Assembly: GCF_030296615.1 (NCBI RefSeq)
Contig: NZ_AP027733.1
Span: 248,001 to 312,000, forward strand
Length of the DNA: 64,000 bases
Source of the DNA: Frondihabitans sucicola
GTDB lineage: Bacteria > Actinomycetota > Actinomycetes > Actinomycetales > Microbacteriaceae
Direction: 5' to 3'
In this document: positions 41,787-49,627 of the stretch, in pieces
Layout: every line of letters begins with the position of its first letter
Numbering within the stretch: the first letter of the stretch is position 1
The notes under the pieces: model-generated
Databases searched by the model: none
The model's input: only the letters and a program-made list of their open reading frames with translations
Told to the model about the DNA's origin: nothing
Position numbers and translations under genes: made by a program

Positions 41787-42238
41787 CCAACGGCACCACC
41801 ACCCCGCTCACGCAAGACCTCCCCGGCTTCCTCCGTGCGCTGAAGGCGGGCTCGCCCTCGGGCGCGACCATGCGTGGCCTCTTCCAGCAGTTCGGCCTGC
41901 CATGCGGCCCTGACGGTCGCGACCCCGAGTACTTCGCGCTGGCACAGGCGAGCATCATCGTCTGGAAAGAGGGCCGATGGTGGCAGCCCGGCACCGTGGG
42001 CGAAGCCATCCTCGCGGCCGCAGACGGCGGCGTGAGCGCCCAGCGGCGCGACCTTGAGGCGGGCACGCCCGTCCTCTTCTCGAAGGGCTCTACGGAGCCC
42101 TGGGAGCCGGGTGTCGTCGAGAGCATCGGCGAAGGCCCGGACGTGGGCCTGTACCGAGTCCGCCCCGCCGCGTACGCGGGCGAGATCGCCCTCCCGGCGT
42201 TCGAAGCCGACTGGACCGAGCTGACTCCTCTGGCCTAG
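41783..42238 (+). CDS. Unknown protein, 151 aa
   Basis: GTG start. Begins MTNGTTTPLTQDLPGFLRAL. Middle segment SIIVWKEGRWWQPGTVGEAILAAADG and the ending GTPVLFSKGSTEPWEPGVVESIGEGPDVGLYRVRP look like a small beta-barrel. Second gene of the unit. Function unknown. Confidence 0.58.
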   Translation: MTNGTTTPLTQDLPGFLRALKAGSPSGATMRGLFQQFGLPCGPDGRDPEYFALAQASIIVWKEGRWWQPGTVGEAILAAADGGVSAQRRDLEAGTPVLFSKGSTEPWEPGVVESIGEGPDVGLYRVRPAAYAGEIALPAFEADWTELTPLA

Positions 42239-42318
42239 TCGGACCTCGATTCCCGAGGGCCTCCGATGATGCGGTGGCGCGAGTAGCGCCCTCAGTGGAT
42301 CGTCTTTGCCATGAATGG

Positions 42319-42389
42319 TTGACACTACGCGTGTAGCGTGTACTGTAGAACTCAAGAGGACCTGAGGGACAGGGCCCCGAGAGGACACC
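42319..42389 (+). promoter_or_regulatory. Class I promoter and hairpin leader
   Basis: -35 TTGACA, 16-bp spacer, -10 TACTGT (42341-42346). Hairpin CCTG/CAGG (42361-42373) around AGGGA, then GAGAGGA and ATG 42390. Confidence 0.82.
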
Positions 42390-42800
42390 ATGACGCCGAG
42401 CGCCGTCATCGAGCGAGCCACTGCCGCCCGCAGCGAGGCCGCCGACATGCACGCGGAGAAGGATCACCAGTACGGCATCGCTATGGCGGCGGCCGTTCGC
42501 GACGGGTACCACTTCTCGACCGTTCCCGGCCCACGCGACCGTCAGGGCGAGAAGGCCCTCGCGTGCATCAGCATCAACCACCGCGACTTCATCGCCGACG
42601 TGCTCGTCGATGGCGCGACTAATGTCACGCTGACCTTCAACTTCGCCTCCGTCAAGGGCTTCCCGGCGTCGGCACCCGACGCCCATGACCTCCTGGCGCA
42701 CGTCGAGCAGGAGATCGTGACCTACGCCTACGCCGCCGCTCTCGCCACGGAGATCGCCGACCGCTACGGGGTCTCGCCGGGCTTGCTCCTGCCGCTCTGA
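42390..42800 (+). CDS. Unknown protein, 136 aa
   Basis: Starts MTPSAVIERATAARSEAADM. Helical start, central strands (ADVLVDGATNVTLTFNFASVKGF) and a helical end. Single-gene unit under a class I leader. Function unknown. Confidence 0.6.
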   Translation: MTPSAVIERATAARSEAADMHAEKDHQYGIAMAAAVRDGYHFSTVPGPRDRQGEKALACISINHRDFIADVLVDGATNVTLTFNFASVKGFPASAPDAHDLLAHVEQEIVTYAYAAALATEIADRYGVSPGLLLPL

Positions 42801-42819
42801 CGCATCTGATCCATGCGCC

Positions 42820-42893
42820 ATGACGACTGTCAGTGGTCACATGTACTGTAGGAGAAAGGGCCTGAGGGACAGGCCTGAGAGGACCGCATCACC
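42820..42893 (+). promoter_or_regulatory. Class I promoter and hairpin leader
   Basis: -35 ATGACG, 18-bp spacer, -10 TACTGT (42844-42849). Hairpin GGCCTG/CAGGCC (42859-42875) around AGGGA, then GAGAGGA and ATG 42894. Confidence 0.85.
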
Positions 42894-43433
42894 ATGAGCA
42901 TCAAGATCACCACCGAGTTCGGCGTCTTCGAGGGCCGGACCATCCAGTCGGCCGCCCGCCGCGGATACGGCAAGCGAGTGCAGGTCCACGCGACGCCCGC
43001 CCGCGTCGACGTCGAGGGTCGCATCTTCGACCCCAGCCAGGGCTACATCGGCACTATCTACCGCATCGAGGGCATCGCGCCCGACCCACTGACCGACGAC
43101 GAGATGGTTGAGGTCGCAGCCCTCCTCGACGAGACCATGAACTGGAACGGCTTCATCGCCGCCGACCAGCGCGCGCGCCTCTTCGCCCTCATCGACACCC
43201 CATGCCAGGACACGTGGGACGGCGCCCACTCCCTGACGCTCCTCGACCCCGCAGCCCAGACCATCGCGAGCACCCTCTGGGACCTACTCCTGGCCTGCAC
43301 GGCATACCGCTGCAACGGCCGCATCCACGGCGAAGCGTGGGACTCGATCCCCACGCGATCAGAGGTCATCACGGCGCTCCGCCGCGCCGTCACCATGAAC
43401 CGAGCCGCGCTGCTCGGCGAGACCCGCGGCTAG
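42894..43433 (+). CDS. Unknown protein, 179 aa
   Basis: Starts MSIKITTEFGVFEGRTIQSA. Beta-rich N terminus, helical rest (EMVEVAALLDETMNWNGFIAADQRARLFALI). Three Cys residues. Single-gene unit. Function unknown. Confidence 0.6.
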   Translation: MSIKITTEFGVFEGRTIQSAARRGYGKRVQVHATPARVDVEGRIFDPSQGYIGTIYRIEGIAPDPLTDDEMVEVAALLDETMNWNGFIAADQRARLFALIDTPCQDTWDGAHSLTLLDPAAQTIASTLWDLLLACTAYRCNGRIHGEAWDSIPTRSEVITALRRAVTMNRAALLGETRG

Positions 43434-43511
43434 CCACATCCCCCAACGGGTGTCGTGCGCTTAGGGTAGCCGTCCCGCATGCTGGATCGACAACACCAAG
43501 GGACGATCCTC

Positions 43512-43952
43512 ATGCGAATCACACAGGCCGACGTCGGCAACACCTTCACCGTCAGGGCTGAGCTGGCACACGAAACGCTCGTGCTGCCCGGACGGCTCCT
43601 GTCGGTGGAGACGTTCGTCGGCGCCCCCTGGGCCACGGCCCGGAGGCCAGTAGGCACGCCCGCGTTCATCGCCAAGGGCTGGGGCGGGAAGCACCCTTGC
43701 GCCGTCGCCATCGATCCCGCTTCAGTGGAAGCCCTGGAGGGCATCACGTTCGAAGACGCGATCGCCACGCGCGCCGGGATCGCGAACCGTGCCTTCCCTG
43801 ACGGGATCATCCCGCTTCTCGTGCCCGCCTCGCACATCCTGACTCCCTGGACCGGCGAGAGCGTCGGGCAGTCGAGCGACTCCCGGAGGGCGGGGCTCAC
43901 CGCTGATCTCATGGCGGACCTCGCGTTCTTCCAAGACGCGCGAGCAAGCTAA
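43512..43952 (+). CDS. Unknown protein, 146 aa
   Basis: ATG 43512 chosen for the AAGGGACG upstream; an ATG at 43479 is in frame. Begins MRITQADVGNTFTVRAELAH. Mixed alpha/beta. No class I leader, but a class I promoter follows directly after its stop. Function unknown. Confidence 0.57.
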   Translation: MRITQADVGNTFTVRAELAHETLVLPGRLLSVETFVGAPWATARRPVGTPAFIAKGWGGKHPCAVAIDPASVEALEGITFEDAIATRAGIANRAFPDGIIPLLVPASHILTPWTGESVGQSSDSRRAGLTADLMADLAFFQDARAS

Positions 43953-44025
43953 TCTGACGAATGTCGGAGGGTGCATGTACTGTAGTAAATGAGCCCGAGG
44001 GACGGGCCATGAGAGGCGACACCCC
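43952..44025 (+). promoter_or_regulatory. Class I promoter and hairpin leader
   Basis: -35 CTGACG, 18-bp spacer, -10 TACTGT (43976-43981). Hairpin GCCCG/CGGGC (43991-44005) around AGGGA, then GAGAGG and ATG 44026. Confidence 0.83.
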
Positions 44026-44424
44026 ATGAACATGGCCACGATGCTGCGCACGAGCGACGTCATCCACACTCGCGGCGTCAGCCGCATCCTGAACCACGCC
44101 GCATCCAAGCTGCCGATGCCCTGGGCGCTGAGCTACGCCGACGACAAGCGTCACGCCGTCACGATCTTCAAGGCATCCGCCGCCGAGGCTGTCGATGTCA
44201 TCGAGAGCGGTCTGCGCGGCCTCGGCATCGGCGTCGACGACCTCGGCGTCGCGGGAGTGCAGGCCCTCTCGCTCCTCCAGGAGATTAATGACGGTTACGA
44301 CCAGCGAAATGGCCTGAGTGCCTACGAGCACGCCATCCGTGCGACCGCCCAGCTCGCCGAGGCCGACCGCCGCGCCACCGAAGCACTCGGTGACGCGCTG
44401 GAGTCAGTGCTCGGCGACGAGTAG
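44026..44424 (+). CDS. Helical protein of unknown function, 132 aa
   Basis: Starts MNMATMLRTSDVIHTRGVSR. Mostly helical (KASAAEAVDVIESGLRGLGIGVDD, YEHAIRATAQLAEADRRATEALGDALESVLGDE). Single-gene unit ending before a strong terminator. Function unknown. Confidence 0.6.
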   Translation: MNMATMLRTSDVIHTRGVSRILNHAASKLPMPWALSYADDKRHAVTIFKASAAEAVDVIESGLRGLGIGVDDLGVAGVQALSLLQEINDGYDQRNGLSAYEHAIRATAQLAEADRRATEALGDALESVLGDE

Positions 44425-44475
44425 CCCCAAGCCAGCCGGGTCGCTCCGGCGAAGGATGTCTCGGGAGAGACGAAG

Positions 44476-44517
44476 AGACCCCCTCGCGAAAGAGAGAGCG
44501 TGAGGGGGTCTTGTCTT
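44476..44517. terminator. Strong hairpin between convergent genes
   Basis: AGACCCCCTC pairs with GAGGGGGTCT (10 bp), followed by TGTCTT. Lies between 44026-44424 and 44531-44704. Confidence 0.8.
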
Positions 44518-44530
44518 GACGGGTGGGCGG

Positions 44531-44704
44531 CTACGGACGGTGGTGGCCCAGGCTGTCGCCGACGGCGGCCTCCAGGGAGTCGATGGACCCGGGGAGGTAT
44601 TCGTCGCACTCCTCGCGGGAGTCGAGGCGCAGCTTGAGCAGCCCCGCTCCACTCAGGGCGATCCACACCGCGGCGCAGATGGTGGCGAAGGTGACGGTGT
44701 CCAT
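44531..44704 (-). CDS. Single-pass membrane peptide, probably leaderless, 57 aa
   Basis: Starts MDTVTFATICAAVWIALSGA; one TM helix (about 5-24) and an acidic tail (SREECDEYLPGSIDSLEAAV). ATG 44704 lies exactly 6 nt after TACCGT on the minus strand (44711-44716) and has no ribosome site. Function unknown. Confidence 0.55.
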   Translation of the reverse strand: MDTVTFATICAAVWIALSGAGLLKLRLDSREECDEYLPGSIDSLEAAVGDSLGHHRP

Positions 44705-44716
44705 GTGAAAACGGTA
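44705..44716 (-). promoter_or_regulatory. Leaderless class I-type promoter
   Basis: Minus strand TACCGT, then TTTCAC, then ATG 44704. Confidence 0.45.
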
Positions 44717-44774
44717 CCCGTGGCGGCCGCACCGGTCACGCGGACGCTTGTGCCCAGTCCGGGGGCGAACGACC

Positions 44775-44809
44775 GATCGCCCCACCCTTTTTCAAGGTGT
44801 GGGGCGATC
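44775..44809. other. 11-bp hairpin upstream of the membrane peptide
   Basis: GATCGCCCCAC pairs with GTGGGGCGATC around a T-rich loop. Could end leftward or rightward transcripts or be an operator. Confidence 0.5.
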
Positions 44810-45177
44810 TCGGCTATGGACCCAAACGCGCGACCGTTACTTCCAACGGGGACTAAGCACTTGCAGTCTGCCTGGTGCCACCGACATTCGGCAAGCGCGA
44901 ATGCTGAGAATCACCCGCTTCGACGAGAACTCATCACCGGGTGTCCTCAAATGAGGACTGACCTGCATTTTTTTCGCGCAGATATCTCAAAATCTGAACG
45001 GTTTGACAGGCGAACTATCGATGCCACAACGACAGTCGCTACCGAGTTAGCGACGTGAGCCTGAGGGGAAGGGGACAGCACGCCGGGGCCGAGGGTCGGG
45101 GATGGGAGACTCCCGAGTTCAGTCGATCGTGGTCGCCAGCTTCAGTGCGCGGTGGCCTCTGCGGGATGCGGAACGTC
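44810..45177. other. Locally AT-rich gene-poor stretch with palindromes
   Basis: No convincing gene. Contains GTCCTCA-AA-TGAGGAC (about 44941-44956), then an AT-rich run with a stretch of T (around 44967), and GTCGCTA...TAGCGAC (around 45034-45053). The AT-rich patch stands out against the GC-rich surroundings. Candidate replication, recombination or silencing site; no iterons seen. The 16-bp repeat copy 8 lies at 45093. Confidence 0.4.
45093..45108 (+). repeat. 16-bp intergenic repeat, copy 8
   Basis: GGGTCGGGGATGGGAG, exact; followed by ACTCCC, which can pair with GGGAG. Confidence 0.8.
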
Positions 45178-45191
45178 GCAACTGCTACACT
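45178..45191 (+). promoter_or_regulatory. Class II promoter
   Basis: GCAACTGCTACACT, -10 TACACT (45186-45191), one base shorter than the consensus. Drives 45258-45950. Confidence 0.6.
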
Positions 45192-45257
45192 AAGGTCACC
45201 GCTGACCCACGCGGAACGCATTGCGCCTCGCTGCGCCCTCTTCCCGAAAGGCCGACT

Positions 45258-45950
45258 GTGTCCCGCACCTTCACGGCTCCCACCACGCTCGCTATCCCGA
45301 CTCTCGACACCCCCTACCCGCACGCGGTCGGCGTGCCCGTGGTCTCCTTCGGCGACGACAATGGCAAGAAGTTCACGATGATCGTCCAGCTTCCCGGCTT
45401 CGACCTCACCGTCAGCGTGGTCCGGGGTCAGCCCTTCCCCGTCTTCTTCCGGCACGGCCGCATCATGCGCCCCATGCGCAAGTCGCCCTTCGACCCGCAG
45501 GTCACGAGCCAGCTCGTCGCATGGGCCACGTCGCTGTTCCTCTACGCCCAGGAGCGCATCGACACCCTGGAAGCGGTGAGCAACGCCGTTCGCGAGGCGA
45601 TCCTCCAGGGCCGCGACTCGATCGATACCCCCGCCGACGCTCGCGCCACGGTCACGGTCGAGCTGGCCGACATCCCCGAGGGCGCCGCATGGGTCTTCGA
45701 TGGCACCCCGCCCGAGGCCGAGCTGGACGACAAGGCGCTGACGACCGTCCACTTCTACGTCGACGGCAAGAAGATCGGCACCGCCACCGAGGAGAGCGCC
45801 GTGCTCTCGACCGTGGGGCGCCGCCTGGATGCCGACAACGACGCGCTCATGGCATGGATGGTCGCCGAGCGGCCCCACGCCGCCGCCGTCGAGGTCGCCG
45901 TCGGCCAGTTCAACGACGAGCTGATCCGCGTCCTCGGCGCCCTCGACTAG
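45258..45950 (+). CDS. Unknown protein, 230 aa
   Basis: GTG start after GAAAGG. Begins MSRTFTAPTTLAIPTLDTPY. Beta-rich N-terminal half, helical middle (VTSQLVAWATSLFLYAQERIDTLEAVSNAVREAIL), then an acidic end. Single-gene unit with class II promoter and terminator. Function unknown. Confidence 0.6.
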   Translation: MSRTFTAPTTLAIPTLDTPYPHAVGVPVVSFGDDNGKKFTMIVQLPGFDLTVSVVRGQPFPVFFRHGRIMRPMRKSPFDPQVTSQLVAWATSLFLYAQERIDTLEAVSNAVREAILQGRDSIDTPADARATVTVELADIPEGAAWVFDGTPPEAELDDKALTTVHFYVDGKKIGTATEESAVLSTVGRRLDADNDALMAWMVAERPHAAAVEVAVGQFNDELIRVLGALD

Positions 45951-45969
45951 CATTCGGGTCGAACGAGAA

Positions 45970-45999
45970 AAGCGCCAGCCCTCAGGGGCTGGCGCTTCT
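45970..45999. terminator. Terminator hairpin between convergent genes
   Basis: AAGCGCCAGCC pairs with GGCTGGCGCTT, followed by CTTC. Confidence 0.8.
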
Positions 46000-46010
46000 T
46001 CGTGTGAAGG

Positions 46011-46642
46011 TCAGTTCGACAGGTCCGGGTCCTCGTGGACGCTGTCCAGGCCGAGCGCGATCTTCGCTTCGCCCCACGTGCTGATCTCTCGCAGGCGCGC
46101 GATCTCCGCACGGGGCTCGCCGCCGGACGCGGTGCGGAGGATGGTCATGCCATCGGGGAAGCGCACGGCGTAGAAGCTCATCCCGTCGAGCGCACGGAAC
46201 GTCTGTACGCGCATGACGCGGGTCGCGTGCTGCGCGAATGACGGCCACTCCTCATTGCGAAGCCGGGGGCGTTGGCGATCATGCGCGCGCCGACGAACGG
46301 CAGGTCGTAGGCGTTCTGGAGCGCGCGGGTATCAGACCAGGCGGTGATCGCGCGGTAGTAGCCGTGGAGGTAGAGCGCCAGGCTGGGGATCGTGAAGACC
46401 GCGAGGAGGATGCCGCCGAGGTGAACGAGACCTCCGCGCGGTGCGCTGGCGGTCAGGGTCAGGAACGCGGTCATCGCGATGAGGATGACCCAGCCGTAGA
46501 CCCGGAGTCCGCGGATGGGCCGGAAGCCGCGGATGAGCCGCTCGGCGCGACTGCGGTCGACGTCGTCGAGCGTCTTCTCGGCAACCCCGGCCAGCTCGAC
46601 ACGCTCGGCGGGAGAGAAGGCGTCCTCGAAGCTCATCGTCAT
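46011..46642 (-). CDS. Membrane protein, about 210 aa, broken by a one-base shift
   Basis: Starts MTMSFEDAFSPAERVELAGV, overlapping the upstream stop. TM helices near 50-70 (VYGWVILIAMTAFLTLT) and 77-97. The frame turns Arg-rich after NAPGF near 46255, while the neighbouring frame reads RNEEWPSFAQHATRVMRVQTF and continues to DPDLSN. One extra C joins them; the alternative start ATG 46214 has no ribosome site. Function unknown. Confidence 0.58.
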
Positions 46643-47202
46643 GCGTTGTTGTCCCTGATTCCTGAGGCGGGAAGCCCGAACGGCAGGCCCGCGGCCGCAG
46701 TCCGCTCTTCGTCGGTGAGGGTGGCGAGTTCGGCGGCGCGCTCGGTCATCGTGGGCACTCGCCGCACGCTCTCGCCGAAGACCTCGAAGAGCACCGGGTT
46801 GCCATCGATGACGGCGAAGTAGATGTCCCCGAGGGGCCGCTCGATGCGCCGGACGTAGACGGCGTCGTCGAACTCGGGCGGAAGGTCGCCCTTGGGGCGC
46901 TCGGCGGCGAGGATGTCCTGCACGGTCGCCATGCGGGCGCCTTGCTTGCTCATCCACTGGCTGGCCTTGAGGGCCCAGGCGTTCTGCGCCTTGCGCCAGC
47001 GGACGGCCATGACCAGGGCGACAGCAACGTAGGCGACGACGATGGCGATGCCGAGGATGATCGGCGCCGGGGTGAAGAAGGAGGGCTCCAGCGTGACGGA
47101 GGTGAAGGCGGCGAGCACGATCGTGACGAGCATCACGAGCATGATGCCCCGGAGCACGCCGCTGGGCTCCTTGGGAGGAGTGAAGTCGGTGTCGTCGGTC
47201 AT
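46639..47202 (-). CDS. Membrane protein with two TM helices, 187 aa
   Basis: Starts MTDDTDFTPPKEPSGVLRGI. TM helices at about 19-38 (MLVMLVTIVLAAFTSVT) and 47-66 (PIILGIAIVVAYVAVALVMA), then a soluble domain with strands (DAVYVRRIERPLGDIYFAVIDGNPVLFEVFGE). Paired with the membrane protein 46011-46642. No family recognised. Confidence 0.62.
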   Translation of the reverse strand: MTDDTDFTPPKEPSGVLRGIMLVMLVTIVLAAFTSVTLEPSFFTPAPIILGIAIVVAYVAVALVMAVRWRKAQNAWALKASQWMSKQGARMATVQDILAAERPKGDLPPEFDDAVYVRRIERPLGDIYFAVIDGNPVLFEVFGESVRRVPTMTERAAELATLTDEERTAAAGLPFGLPASGIRDNNA

Positions 47203-47318
47203 GTCGTGTTGGTCCTCGTTCGGTGGGCGGCACCCCGTGGTTCCGCCTCTGTTCGAGGGTAGGAATCGGTCACGGCGGGAGGCTTGTCCCCAGTGCGTGG
47301 GGGGCGTGCCCGTTTTCG

Positions 47319-47666
47319 TTAGAAGGGCTGCTCGGTGGCGGCGGCGCGGGTCAGGGACTCGGGGTTGTCGTACCAGTCGGCGAGACGGTGCGGGTTGGCG
47401 ATCCCGTCGCCCTCCAGGGTCTTGATGCCGGAGGCGGTGAAGCGCTCCTGCCAGTCCTCGATGGAGCCGTCACCGGCGATGGTGACCTTGTACTCGCACT
47501 CGGCCTCCCCGAATCTGGGCAGCCCGTCTTCGATGATCGCCGTGGCGACACCGCCCTCGACGTGGACGCTCTGCACGGAGCCGCCGACGATGTTGACGAT
47601 GCGACCGATGCGGTCGTTCTGCTGGCGGGTCTGCGCCTCGGCGCGGGTGGGAGTGGTGATGGTCAT
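47319..47666 (-). CDS. Unknown protein, 115 aa
   Basis: Starts MTITTPTRAEAQTRQQNDRI. Beta-rich core (GRIVNIVGGSVQSVHVEGGVATAIIEDG, CEYKVTIAGDGSIEDW). Overlaps the upstream gene by 4 bp; last in the XRE operon (48600-47319). Function unknown. Confidence 0.58.
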   Translation of the reverse strand: MTITTPTRAEAQTRQQNDRIGRIVNIVGGSVQSVHVEGGVATAIIEDGLPRFGEAECEYKVTIAGDGSIEDWQERFTASGIKTLEGDGIANPHRLADWYDNPESLTRAAATEQPF

Positions 47667-48151
47667 GCTGCGATCTCCATGGGCTTGCGGTACTCGGCGG
47701 CACCGTTGATGTGGAAGAACAGGGCTTGGGACTGGCGGGCGTTGAAGCTACGGAGGCAGGGGGCGTCTTCGAATCCGTAGTCGTCGTCGCCCTCCGTGCA
47801 GGCTCCGCAGAAGTCCCCGGCTGAGGTCTGCGTGCAGACCGTGCCGACATGCACGTCGTCGTACTCGCGGCGGAGCGCCTCGTACTCGTCAGCGAGCGGG
47901 TGCGCGTCGTAGGCAGCCTGGAACGCGTCGTGGCTGTCGTAGTGGGTCAGCTCACGGAGGTAGTCGCGGCGGAGCTTCAGGAGCGAGGCGAATCTGGCAT
48001 CCTGTGCCGGATCGGCGTGCTCACACTGCTCCGACGAGAGGAACAGGGGCTGCATCTCGTGGCCGATGCTTGTCGAGTCGTGGAGGTTCGCGCTGGTTGC
48101 CGCCTGGAGGTCGCGCTCCAGCGCAAGCTCATCCGGTAGGACCAGGACCAT
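47663..48151 (-). CDS. Unknown acidic protein with Cys cluster, 162 aa
   Basis: Starts MVLVLPDELALERDLQAATS. Helical, acidic; several Cys (CEH, TVCTQTS, FCGACTEG, PCLRSF) might bind metal. Lies between the XRE regulator and 47319-47666 with overlapping ends. Function unknown. Confidence 0.58.
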   Translation of the reverse strand: MVLVLPDELALERDLQAATSANLHDSTSIGHEMQPLFLSSEQCEHADPAQDARFASLLKLRRDYLRELTHYDSHDAFQAAYDAHPLADEYEALRREYDDVHVGTVCTQTSAGDFCGACTEGDDDYGFEDAPCLRSFNARQSQALFFHINGAAEYRKPMEIAA

Positions 48152-48600
48152 CAGGCGGCCTGGGCGCCGTCGACGGCGGTGATCGGGGTGACGGGCGCGA
48201 CGCGGGCGATCTTGTCGTCGACGGCCGCGTGCCGGTTGGCGACTTCAGCCTCGGCGACGCGCCGCTTGGCCTCGTCGAACAGCTCCTTGGCGGAGAAGGC
48301 GGAGAGGAGGGCTCGGAGGTCCTGCGGGGCGGCCAGGATGAGGCCTGCCGCATTGAGGGCTTCCCACGTCGAGCAGTTGTAGACCTCGGCGAAAGTGATC
48401 ACGTCGTCGGCACTGGGGACGGCCTCGTTCCAGCCCATGACGACGTGCCGGGAGATGCCGGTGATCTTGGCGATCGCCGTCGGGTTCGCGGCTGCATGGC
48501 GCTGCACGTAGCGGCGCCAGCTCTCCGCGGCCGCGGCCGGGTGCATGGATGCCAGAGTCGATGGGATGACCTGGATCGATCCTCCGTGTGATGCCCTCAC
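48151..48600 (-). CDS. XRE-family regulator, 149 aa
   Basis: GTG start after AGGGG. Residues 40-88 (PTAIAKITGISRHVVMGWNEAVPSADDVITFAEVYNCSTWEALNAAGLI) form an XRE/HTH_3 domain with recognition helix near SRHVVMGWNEA. First gene of the minus operon, diverging from 48667-49205 across a class II promoter, so it could control that promoter. C terminus helical. Confidence 0.72.
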   Translation of the reverse strand: MRASHGGSIQVIPSTLASMHPAAAAESWRRYVQRHAAANPTAIAKITGISRHVVMGWNEAVPSADDVITFAEVYNCSTWEALNAAGLILAAPQDLRALLSAFSAKELFDEAKRRVAEAEVANRHAAVDDKIARVAPVTPITAVDGAQAA

Positions 48601-48636
48601 TGTGATGTCCCCTCAAGTGGTGGTAGGTACGTCGCT

Positions 48637-48660
48637 AGTATAGCAGGTTGCTGCTACGAT
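48637..48660. promoter_or_regulatory. Divergent overlapping promoters
   Basis: Minus strand GCAACCTGCTATACT (48637-48651) serves the XRE gene. Plus strand TGC-TACGAT (48652-48660), then GGGTTC, then ATG 48667, serves a leaderless gene. The two cores abut, so only one polymerase may bind at a time. Confidence 0.6.
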
Positions 48661-48666
48661 GGGTTC

Positions 48667-49205
48667 ATGCACACTGCCACCCTCGGCACCGCGTTCAAGG
48701 TCGGAGTCCCGCGCGACCTGATGCCCCACACGCCCTTCCGCTGCACCACCAAGCTCGGCTCCTTCGAGCTGTCGGCGAGTCAGCCGAGCCCTGGCGTCAC
48801 CGGAGTGCTCATCTACTTCCAGAGCGGCGCTGCCACGTTCACGCGTAGCCTGACCGAGGACTCGATCACCTTCCACCCGAGCGGCGGCGGCGACGCCGGG
48901 CGCTCCCCTGGGGGCTCACGGACACCACGGAGGTCTGCGAGTTCGGCGTCCGGCTGACGATGTTCCTGGCCGACCGACTCCCTGCGATCTCGGCCCTGGC
49001 TACCGCCGCGGCGCGAGCGATCCACGACGGGACCCTTGCTGATCCGACCGAGGACGAGCGCGTGGTCACGATCCCTGCGGCCGCCATCGAGCGCGCTCCG
49101 GGCGGCGGCGGACTCTCCGGCCTCACGCAGTCCGTCGTCCTCGAAGGCATCCTCCTGGCGATGGCGGGGTGCGCTCTTCCAGTCGCGGGCGAGCAGGGCG
49201 CATGA
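48667..49205 (+). CDS. Unknown protein, leaderless, broken by a one-base shift
   Basis: Starts MHTATLGTAFKVGVPRDLMP exactly 6 nt after TACGAT. The first frame reads to FHPSGGGDAG; the next frame continues ALPWGLTDTTEVCEFGVRL to EQGA. They meet at a GGG run near 48899; one extra G gives about 179 aa. Beta-rich first half, helical second half. Overlaps 49202-49558. Confidence 0.6.
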
Positions 49206-49558
49206 ACGAAGCGATCTCGGGCGACTTCGTCATCCTCTCGGCTCCACGATTCGTGGCGGCGAAGAGTCGGAAGCGGCTCCTCCGGGGCCCGACAGCTTCC
49301 CTGGCGACGTTGCGATTCGACGCGGAGGCCATGTGCCCAGACATGGGCGTGCAGGACGTCCTGGACGCCCGCGTGGACGGTGTTCTCGCCGAGCGCTGGC
49401 ACGACGTCCAGCTCGGCATGATCGTCACCGCCACGGGCTTCCTGCGCCCGCGAGACCCGCACGAGATGTGCTTCGGGGAGCCGTTCGTCGTCCGCGACAT
49501 CACCGACGCCCGGATGGGGCGCCCGTCATCGAGCCCACTGCGCGAGTTCCGCTGGTAG
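49202..49558 (+). CDS. Unknown protein, 118 aa
   Basis: Starts MNEAISGDFVILSAPRFVAA. Small alpha/beta protein (DVQLGMIVTATGFLRPRDPHEMCFGEPFVVRDI). Its stop codon overlaps the -35 of the following class I promoter. Function unknown. Confidence 0.58.
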   Translation: MNEAISGDFVILSAPRFVAAKSRKRLLRGPTASLATLRFDAEAMCPDMGVQDVLDARVDGVLAERWHDVQLGMIVTATGFLRPRDPHEMCFGEPFVVRDITDARMGRPSSSPLREFRW

Positions 49559-49627
49559 TGACAAATGTCGGCAGTACCATGTACTGTAAGACTTAGAGCT
49601 TGAGGGACAGGCTCACGAGAGGAAACC
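49558..49627 (+). promoter_or_regulatory. Class I promoter and hairpin leader
   Basis: -35 GTGACA, 18-bp spacer, -10 TACTGT (49582-49587). Hairpin GAGCTTG/CAGGCTC (49596-49614, one G-U) around AGGGA, then GAGAGGA and ATG 49628. Confidence 0.82.

Noticed and set aside
46178..46642. Separate genes 46178-46642 and 46011-46214
   Set aside because: The first ends in an Arg/Ser-rich tail and the second starts without a ribosome site; adding one base gives a continuous protein with a sensible junction.
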